The notes below the pieces were generated by a model. It saw only the letters and a program-made list of their open reading frames with translations, was not told the origin of the DNA and ran no database searches. This document shows positions 1-8,101 of a DNA stretch of 12,244 nt, one piece after another. The position numbers and the translations under genes are program-made. The stretch's first letter is position 1, and each line of letters opens with the position of its first letter. The stretch comes from Metamycoplasmataceae bacterium (lineage in GTDB: Bacteria > Bacillota_I > Bacilli_A > Mycoplasmatales > Metamycoplasmataceae). The DNA lies in NCBI GenBank assembly GCA_029942215.1, contig JAOZTM010000011.1, positions 1 through 12,244 on the forward strand, in the 5' to 3' direction.

Positions 1-64
1 CCAAGTTACTAAAAATGGTCAAAGTGAAGAAACAGATATAACTGTTATTGTAACTGGTTTATAA
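1..64 (+). CDS. C-terminal end of an unidentified protein, possibly a lipoprotein (5' partial)
   Basis: Only the last 20 codons are present, read from position 2 and ending with TAA at 62-64. The visible residues end in EETDITVIVTGL. Alternating polar and beta-branched residues (T-D-I-T-V-I-V-T) are what the last strand of a beta-sandwich or Ig-like domain looks like. Mollicute surface lipoproteins often end this way, but 20 residues cannot establish a family. The gene lies 93 bases upstream of an ABC transporter operon that itself contains a lipoprotein gene, so a functional link is possible but unproven. The stretch after the stop is AT-rich and has only a weak A/T hairpin, so read-through into the transporter genes cannot be excluded. 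Confidence 0.6.
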   Translation, partial: QVTKNGQSEETDITVIVTGL

Positions 65-111
65 GAAATTAATAATAAAACGAAGAAGAACATTTAAAAA
101 CTTAAAATAAT

Positions 112-132
112 AATTAATCTTGTTAATTTTTT
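112..132 (+). terminator. weak A/T-only hairpin with T run, possible terminator
   Basis: AATTAA (112-117) pairs with TTAATT (123-128) across a 5-base loop and is followed by more Ts to position 132. The stem has no G-C pair, so it would be unstable. It could be a weak terminator for the upstream gene or simply a product of base composition. It ends only nine bases before the ribosome binding site of the next gene. Confidence 0.25.
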
Positions 133-140
133 AAAACAAA

Positions 141-150
141 AAGAAAGAGG
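141..150 (+). promoter_or_regulatory. ribosome binding site of the ABC ATPase gene
   Basis: The purine-rich AAGAAAGAGG lies seven bases upstream of the ATG at 158. It supports that codon as the true start, so the unusual basic N-terminal extension is probably translated. Confidence 0.7.
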
Positions 151-157
151 TCACTAG

Positions 158-1030
158 ATGAATAATAAAAAAGATAAAAGAGAACTTTCTTTAACTCAAA
201 AAGTTAAAGTAAAAGAATTGAAAGCTAAAGTGGCCGAATCTAAAAGAGTTAAAAAATTAGGTAATGAAAATACTTCTTCAAGAAAAGCGGAAATTAAATT
301 AATAAAGAAAGAAAACAAAACCCCCAAAGGTGAAACTCAAATTTCGAATTCTCCAGGCAATATAATTGATGTTAAAAATCTAACAAAAACATATGTTAGA
401 GGATCAACAGCTTTTGATGCCTTAAAGAATGTGAGTTTGACAATCAAAAAAGGGGAGTTTGTCGTTATCCTTGGAGCTTCAGGATCAGGAAAGACTACAT
501 TATTAAATGTTCTTTCTGGTCTTGATAGGTCAACAAGTGGTCAAATTATTGTAGGGAATACAAATATCTCTGCTTTAAAGAATGCTGAACTAACAACCTT
601 TAGAAGAAATAACATAGGGTTTGTTTTTCAGTCATATAATTTACTCTTGGAACTTAATGCCATGGATAACGCTAGACTAGGACAAAAACTTCAAATGGAT
701 GCTAATAAGAGACTAGATCTTGATGAACTGTTTGAAAAAGTTGGTTTGGGAGATCAAAAGAAAAGATCAATCAATGAACTTTCTGGTGGTCAATTACAAA
801 GGGTTTCTATTATTAGAGCTTTAGCTAAAAATCCATCAATAATTTTTGCTGATGAACCAACAGGTGCTCTTGATTCAAAAACATCAGTTAAGGTTCTTGA
901 ATTATTCAAAGAAATTAATAAAAAATATGGAACAACAATTATATTTGTTACTCACGACGAAACAATTAAAACACTTGCTGATCGTTTAATCTATGTAAAA
1001 GATGGAGAAGTGAATGTGGAAACTAAATAA
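158..1030 (+). CDS. ABC transporter ATP-binding protein, MacB/LolD type, with lysine-rich N-terminal extension
   Basis: This 290-residue cytoplasmic ATPase should power the permease encoded directly downstream. All ABC motifs are visible: Walker A GASGSGKT at residues 106-113, Q-loop Gln158, signature LSGGQLQR at 208-215, Walker B IIFADEP with catalytic Glu233, D-loop ALDS just after, and the H-loop His266. The layout (LDRSTSGQI, FRRNNIGFVFQSYNLL, DEPTGALDS) is that of the MacB/LolD/FtsE branch, which pairs with FtsX-fold permeases. A typical member has about 230 residues and starts near residue 68 here. The first 68 residues are an added, very Lys/Arg-rich, probably disordered or helical segment. 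The start at 158 is backed by a ribosome binding site. The last 17 bases overlap the permease start, indicating translational coupling. The protein has no tryptophan. The substrate cannot be read from the sequence. Confidence 0.93.
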   Translation: MNNKKDKRELSLTQKVKVKELKAKVAESKRVKKLGNENTSSRKAEIKLIKKENKTPKGETQISNSPGNIIDVKNLTKTYVRGSTAFDALKNVSLTIKKGEFVVILGASGSGKTTLLNVLSGLDRSTSGQIIVGNTNISALKNAELTTFRRNNIGFVFQSYNLLLELNAMDNARLGQKLQMDANKRLDLDELFEKVGLGDQKKRSINELSGGQLQRVSIIRALAKNPSIIFADEPTGALDSKTSVKVLELFKEINKKYGTTIIFVTHDETIKTLADRLIYVKDGEVNVETK

Positions 1031-4000
1031 GACCTTAATTAAAAAAGGATTCAAATCAATATTCAAAACAAAACTGTTTTCAGTTTTAATGATGGGTATT
1101 GTTCTTATTTCTGGAACTGCTTATACAATGTTGCAATCATCGTCACATTCTCTTTCTAGTTCATACAATAAAGTTATGACAGATGGAAAACTTGCTGATT
1201 CGGTTATTAAACAAAACTTTATAGCTTCACCATCTTCAACTATAGAAGTAAAGATAAAAGATCTTAATGGTATTTCTGTTGCTATATCAGAACAAGCTGT
1301 TAAAGATAATGGGGTCGTTAACGGAAAAATAACAACGTTAAACTTAATTGTTGAAGGAACTGATGACTATGCTTCTCTTAATGGTGAGATGCAAAGGATA
1401 ACATTTGAAAACACAGGAAATAGTGATGCCGATAATCTAGCGGAAGTTTCTAAACAAGCTGATTCTTACAGGTCTGAACTTGTTCATATAACTGCTAATG
1501 GATTTGCAAACACATATGTAGAAGAGCTTAATAAAATATACTCAGGAAAATTGATTGCGAAAAATACACAATCATTAAGTGTTGCAGTCAATAATTCTAA
1601 TTCACAAAAAGCATTCAAAGTTGTTAACTTAGGTAATGATGCCAATCAAAATCTTGATGTAAATATAATGAATACATATGATGGAACAAGTTTAATAACT
1701 TCTCCTCAAACAAGTGCTCAAATGATGAATGAGTTAACTTTAAAAATACAAACAAGTACACAGCCAGATGTTTCAAGATACAATATAAATAAATTAAAGG
1801 ATTATATTTACACAGCTTCACTTATTACTGGTTTGGGTGGAATTTTACAAGTTGTTGATCCATCTTCTTATGAAGCGATTGTATCACCAGCATTTGCAAA
1901 CGCAAATGGAAAACATTCTCTTTCGCAAAACTCAATACATTCATTGACTGCTGATCCAAATTTTATGCAAAATCTTTTGACCGACCAAAAATTAAAAGAT
2001 AAGTATGAAAATAATTTAATTTGAGTAGACAATGTACCATTCTTCATTGTAGGTATTGGAACTACTCCAGATTTTTCATATCCAATAATAGATGCTGCAC
2101 ACCCAACAATTGATATAAAGAATCAAGCCGTTGTTTTTGTTAATAACATGGGATTTAGCAGAGTCTATGATGCATTTAGGGGGAACCAACAAGAGAACTA
2201 TACAGCAATCAAATTTGATCCAAGTTTAAGTTCCTCAGAAATAGAAGCCCTTAAAACAGAATTGCAAACTATTGGTAGAGGTGGAACTAGGGGACTGCCT
2301 GTAAACCAATGACCAAATAATATTAAGATTCTTACAAACATGAATGACAGACACGATCAAGTTTTATTGGCACAAGAAAGAGTAATGTTCTTGAGTGATC
2401 TTAACAAGACTATAAAAACCCTTTCATATGTAACAACAACATTATTAGTTATATTTGTTCTTTCAATTATCGTAATGGTCTTCAATGTCCTATTGGCGAT
2501 AAACAGAAAAACATTTGCAACAATGCTTGCTCTTGGTTATTCCAAAACTCAACTCGCATTATCTAATGCTCTTTCGGCCTTGGTCTTAATTGGTGTGCCT
2601 TCAGTTATTGGATACTTAATAGGATATGGACTTCAATTTTGGTTTGTAGGTATATTTGATGATTATTGAACCATCCCTACATATGGAGAATCGTTTTCAA
2701 TTGTTTCATTAATACTTATTGCTGTAGTTCCTATTGTTACAGTTGGAATCCTAATTTCTTTAGTTACCATAATACAACTTCGAAGGGACATACCAAACAT
2801 GTTGAATGAGTCTCCTGATGGTGGCTTGTCATGATTATCAAGATCAGCGTCTAATGCTAAGTACATTGGGATAATGACTAAATATGCTCTAGGACTATCT
2901 GCAAGGAATTTAGGAAAGCTTATGCTTCTTGTTGTTACTTCTCTGATTGCAATGGCATCCCTTTCAATTGGGTTTTCAACTTTAGGAAAAGCAGATATGG
3001 CTTACAAGAGAACAGTTGCTATGTCTAACTACAACTTTGAGGTTGATTTGTATTCACCAACATTAGAAGGTGGACAATACAACAGAGTCTTTACAAAACA
3101 TGCAAGTGGAGTTGAAAGTATTGAAGATTTGATGAATGGTGTTCAAGATTCATATGATTTAAATGGTAATCCAGTGTTTTCACCTGATCAATTAAATGTT
3201 CACATACCCGGAATAGGAGATAAAAAATATGGAATTGCTAATGAAGCTGCAGTTGCAATTAATATGCCTGAGGCCTCTAGATACTTAAGAAATAAGATTC
3301 AAACAAAAGTACTTTTAGATATGGGTTCAAACATGGGGATTAATCCTTGAGATATTGCAGAAAGATTAATGCCGGAGAATCAAAGGAATATTGCAAATGC
3401 TGATGCGTTGCTGACAAACGCTATTGCTCCATTAGGGTCTCTTAATCAAGACAAAGCGAATGCGCTTAAACAAAGGATAGTGAATGATGATATGCCTTAC
3501 TTCATTTCTTATAATCAAGTTATTACAAACTCTACTGATGAATTGTATACATACGTTGATACTGTAACAACTGGCAATAGCAGTGAAGGATTCAAGATTA
3601 GAGGAATTGATCCAGCAACAAAAATGATCAATCTTCCAAATGGGTTATTAACAAGCATGGAAAACTCAAGCGAAGTTCTTCCTATACTTATAAATAAATA
3701 CATATCTAAAAAAATGGGTCTTCATGCTGGAGACACAATTGATCTTGATATCTTAAATATGGTGGATAGAAATTTTGTTGCACCAACAAGTTCAAACGTA
3801 ACAGCTAAGGTTATTGAAGTTATAGATGGCTATGATTCAAGTGGAGTTTATACTGTTAAGTCAAAGGCTGATGCATTGTTAGGAATGGATGCGCTTGCCT
3901 CACCTGGACACCCAGCATTTAATGGAGTATTCTCACTCGAAAAAGATCCATCAATATTATCAACGCTTCCTCTATATTCTCCGTCAGGATTCTATATAGG

Positions 4001-4604
4001 AGCTGACGCAATTTATGGTGATTGAGAAACAACGATGGTTAAAATGCTTGCTGATTCTTCTATATGGTCACATGGAACAGATATAACAAATGACATTGAT
4101 GCATTTAAACAAATCTATTCAACTACTCCATATGTTGCAGTTACATCAACTGTAAATTGAAAAGAGATTAGTAAGTCTACATTTAAAAATGTTTCGAAAC
4201 TGTCGTCGAGCATTATATATATCATAGAAGTTATTTCAATTGTTGTCTCAGTTATATTCACACTTATCGTTGCAGGACTTCTTCTTGTATCAAACAGAAA
4301 GAAAATTGCAACTCTATGAACACTTGGATATCGTAAAAGAGAAATTGGGCGAGTATTCTTGTCTATCTATATTATTCCGATATTAATTGCATTTGCAATT
4401 TCTATCCCGATAGCATATGCGGTATTAGCAGTTATGCAACACTTTGTTATGAATCTTGGAAGTGTATTAATACCGTTTACATTAGTTTGATGAATACCGT
4501 TAGTAGCGCTTGTAGTAGTGTCGTTAATATTCGTACTAGCAACAGTTATAACAATTAGGGCGCAGAAACAGTCAAAGGCTTTAGATGCCTTTAAAGGAGA
4601 TTAA
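1014..4604 (+). CDS. FtsX/MacB-type ABC transporter permease with two extracellular domains
   Basis: With TGA read as Trp (10 TGA, 3 TGG by my count) this is one continuous frame of about 1196 residues. Under the standard code it would look like several broken fragments. It contains two FtsX-like lobes. Lobe 1 has a membrane segment at about 20-40, an extracellular region of about 430 residues, then segments near 471-495, 513-538 and 560-588. Lobe 2 has segments near 634-655, an extracellular region of about 400 residues, then segments near 1067-1094, 1113-1143 and 1156-1182. After the second helix of each lobe there is the related coupling motif NRKTFATMLALGY or NRKKIATLWTLGY, a hallmark of FtsX permeases (R-x3-A-x-L-x-LGY). 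The start at 1014 has GGAG at 1004-1007 and lies inside the ATPase gene. Members of this superfamily (type VII, MacB/LolCDE-like) usually extrude or transmit force rather than import. The substrate is unknown. The last 250 bases use unusually many CCG and GCG codons. Confidence 0.9.
4593..4599 (+). promoter_or_regulatory. ribosome binding site of the lipoprotein gene inside the permease 3' end
   Basis: AAAGGAG lies six bases before the ATG at 4606 and within the last codons of the permease gene. The two genes are therefore co-transcribed and probably translationally coupled. A very similar sequence precedes gyrA. Confidence 0.75.
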
Positions 4605-4605
4605 C

Positions 4606-5496
4606 ATGAATAAAAAAAGAATCATACTTTCCTCATTGGGAGCTATAACAATAATGTCTCCAATTGTGGCGGCTGTTTCTTGTTCGACATCTTGAACCAA
4701 ATGAAGCAAAGATGACAGTGCAGATACAAAAAGACCAACATATAATTTCGCACATATAATTGACTCTACAATAGTTAAGCTTTCGAAATTGGAAATTGAT
4801 GCTTTGAAATTAAGAGCTATAGACACAACAAACAAAACACTTAATATGGACGAAGTCAAAAATGTTTCTGAACTAATTGCTCTTATAGGAGAAGTATTTA
4901 AATTTAGACCAGATAATCCAATTGATTCATATTATCAATCCCTTGATAAGATAGAAGACTTTGCTAATAATTTAGCTAATAATCCAGGCTATAGAATTAT
5001 AAAGACGGGACAAACAGAAGTTGCCTTGGATTGAGATATAAGTAGTGCCCAACAAGAAATAATAAATGGTATTCACGGAGAAGGACCTTCTGCCGTGGAA
5101 ATAACAGATGTTAAAGATAACATGCCCGATACATTGACAAATCAAACAATGGCCGATGAAATAGTTGCAAAAGGTCTTGACTTCCTTACAATCGGTGCAG
5201 TTAAGGAATTATTAACGGTTTATCCAGAAGGAGCTCTTAGATTATCAAAACTTTTAAATCTTCCTGAAGATGCATTTAATGGTATTAAGCTTTTATTGGA
5301 ACAACTTGATTCTTCATTAGATAAAATCCTTGCAACTCCAATAATGACCGATTGAGAAGATGCCAATGGCGATTCAATCGATTTAAAAAACTTCAAGGGT
5401 TGACTTCTTAATAATATTTTATTAAACAATGAAGATCCTTATGATGAACAAAATCCATGACCAGTTAGAAATAATAACAACAATGTTGCAGTTTAA
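4606..5496 (+). CDS. lipoprotein of unknown function, last gene of the ABC transporter operon
   Basis: The gene encodes about 296 residues when TGA is read as Trp (six TGA, no TGG). The N-terminus is a lipoprotein signal: MNKKRI, a hydrophobic stretch, then a lipobox AAVSC with the lipidated cysteine at 26. The mature protein should therefore be anchored on the outer face of the membrane. After a short Ser/Trp/Lys-rich linker the body is mostly predicted-helical and acidic, with no family I recognise. The C-terminus is asparagine-rich (five Asn in a row) and has the only Trp-Pro segment. The start is one base after the permease stop and has a good ribosome binding site, so the protein is very likely an accessory or substrate-capturing partner of the ATPase-permease pair. 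A run of seven A falls in codons 3-5, where slippage could in principle switch the gene off. A DANGDSID stretch near the C-terminus loosely resembles a calcium loop but is too imperfect to call. Confidence 0.85.
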
Positions 5497-5498
5497 TC

Positions 5499-5526
5499 AA
5501 AAATGCCTTAAACCGGCATTTTTCTT
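5499..5526 (+). terminator. rho-independent terminator after the ABC transporter operon
   Basis: AAAAATGCC (5499-5507) and GGCATTTTT (5515-5523) form a perfect 9-bp stem with the 7-base loop TTAAACC. The 3' arm supplies a five-T run. It starts three bases after the lipoprotein stop codon, so it closes the operon. Confidence 0.88.
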
Positions 5527-5531
5527 CATGT

Positions 5532-5537
5532 TATAAT
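5532..5537 (+). promoter_or_regulatory. possible -10 box for the small downstream gene
   Basis: A perfect TATAAT sits nine bases after the terminator stem. No convincing -35 hexamer lies 16-18 bases upstream, where the terminator itself sits. Perfect TATAAT occurs by chance often in AT-rich DNA, so support comes mainly from its position between a terminator and the next gene. Confidence 0.4.
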
Positions 5538-5547
5538 AGATGTATGC

Positions 5548-5571
5548 CCTGAACATATAAATCAGGTTTTT
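5548..5571 (+). terminator. leader hairpin with T run, possible attenuator upstream of the small gene
   Basis: CCTGA (5548-5552) pairs with TCAGG (5562-5566) across a 9-base loop, followed directly by TTTTT. This has the form of a short intrinsic terminator. It sits between the candidate -10 box at 5532 and the gene at 5626, so it could be an attenuator or a second-line terminator for the upstream operon. The stem is only five pairs. Confidence 0.35.
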
Positions 5572-5625
5572 AAAAAACTTTTTTATTGCACCCTCTTTTT
5601 TATACATATAGAGATGAGGAGTTTA

Positions 5626-5937
5626 ATGAATAAGAAAATAATTACAGACAAAAAGAAGATCAAACTAATTAAACCTATTGGTTCTCCTGATGACTCACGA
5701 GAACTTCTAAAGGTAGTATTTTGATTTAAAGAAAAGAGAGATATGAATACATGAACTAAAGACCAGAAGGAAGATCTTGATAATAGATTTTCTAATCTTG
5801 AACAAAGGATTGATGAAAGACTACAACAAAAGCCAGAATGATTCAAAGCTTTTGAAAAGAAGAATGATGAACGTTGAAACAAAAATGATGAAAGATGGGA
5901 ACAACAACTAGAGTTCAACAAAAATCACAAACACTAA
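5626..5937 (+). CDS. small charged helical protein of unknown function (103 residues)
   Basis: The frame is open only when TGA is read as Trp (four TGA and one TGG). It starts at ATG 5626 after GAGGAG at 5616-5621 and stops at TAA 5935-5937. There is no signal peptide or membrane segment, so it is probably cytoplasmic. Residues 1-35 are basic and then mixed. Residues 44-95 are highly charged and look helical or coiled-coil (LDNRFSNLEQRIDERL). The C-terminus contains a tandem repeat, KNDERW followed by NKNDERW, with one Trp encoded by TGA and the other by TGG. I do not recognise the family. The charged heptad-like pattern is loosely like the DUF16/UPF0134 coiled-coil proteins of other mycoplasmas, but I cannot show homology. 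The gene is a single-gene unit between two hairpin terminators. A 16-nt direct repeat lies inside its 5' part and over its stop codon. Confidence 0.8.
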
Positions 5938-5948
5938 TTAAACCTATT
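5664..5948 (+). repeat. 16-nt exact direct repeat bracketing the small gene
   Basis: ACTAATTAAACCTATT occurs at 5664-5679, inside codons 13-18 of the small gene, and again at 5933-5948, covering its stop codon and the following bases. The two copies have the same orientation and are 269 bases apart. The features span given here includes both copies and the sequence between them. Confidence 0.8.
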
Positions 5949-6012
5949 AATAACCATATTATTAGAATAATCTAGTTTAGTAGAAGCTCGTTACATCAAT
6001 ATTGATATTTTT

Positions 6013-6034
6013 AAGGACTTTTAAGGGTCCTTTT
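6013..6034 (+). terminator. probable terminator after the small gene
   Basis: AAGGAC (6013-6018) pairs with GTCCTT (6027-6032) around the 8-base loop TTTTAAGG, followed by TT and then CATTTTTT. The stem is 6 bp and the T run is interrupted, so strength is uncertain. It lies 76 bases after the stop codon and upstream of the gyrB promoter, where a terminator would be expected. A 12-base palindrome, ATCAATATTGAT (5995-6006), sits just upstream. Confidence 0.6.
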
Positions 6035-6116
6035 CATTTTTTGTTGTTGATATTGAGGTCATTTCACTTAAATAGCCTAAAAAGAGCATAAATGGTAAAT
6101 ATGGACTGTTTTGTAG

Positions 6117-6122
6117 TATAAT
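6117..6122 (+). promoter_or_regulatory. gyrB -10 box
   Basis: A perfect TATAAT lies 29 bases before the gyrB ATG, leaving room for a start site near 6128-6130 and a leader of about 22 bases. The -35 position (around 6094-6099, GGTAAA) is a poor match to TTGACA, as is common in mollicutes. The box is the left part of a 9-bp inverted repeat listed separately. Confidence 0.6.
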
Positions 6123-6138
6123 ATAAACATATATTATA
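6117..6138. repeat. perfect 9-bp inverted repeat over the gyrB -10 region
   Basis: TATAATATA (6117-6125) is the exact reverse complement of TATATTATA (6130-6138), separated by AACA. The left arm contains the -10 box and the right arm ends two bases before the ribosome binding site. All paired bases are A/T. Confidence 0.7.
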
Positions 6139-6139
6139 G

Positions 6140-8059
<1,920 letters not shown>

Positions 8060-8089
8060 TATTTAAAAGAAAGAAACACTAAAAATTAA

Positions 8090-8095
8090 AAGGAG
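8090..8095 (+). promoter_or_regulatory. gyrA: ribosome binding site of gyrA
   Basis: AAGGAG six bases before the ATG at 8102 is the strongest site of its kind here. It supports a start well upstream of the conserved GyrA domain, so the acidic extension appears to be translated. Confidence 0.8.
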
Positions 8096-8101
8096 ATTAA
8101 T

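Noticed and set aside
2022..4025. Permease as a frameshifted or degraded pseudogene
   Set aside because: Every interruption is a TGA in one constant frame. Reading TGA as Trp gives a complete two-lobed permease with no TAA or TAG until 4602.
5339..5376. Calcium-binding EF-hand or dockerin-like loop in the lipoprotein (DANGDSID)
   Set aside because: The spacing of acidic residues does not fit the 12-residue loop and there is no second copy.
5583..5921. Minus-strand open frame of 112 codons over the small gene
   Set aside because: It mirrors the plus-strand coding frame. The plus frame has a ribosome binding site, a plausible charged protein and a following terminator.
5958..5971. ATTATT-AG-AATAAT hairpin after the small gene
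   Set aside because: It is A/T only with a two-base loop, expected by chance in this composition, and has no T run after it.
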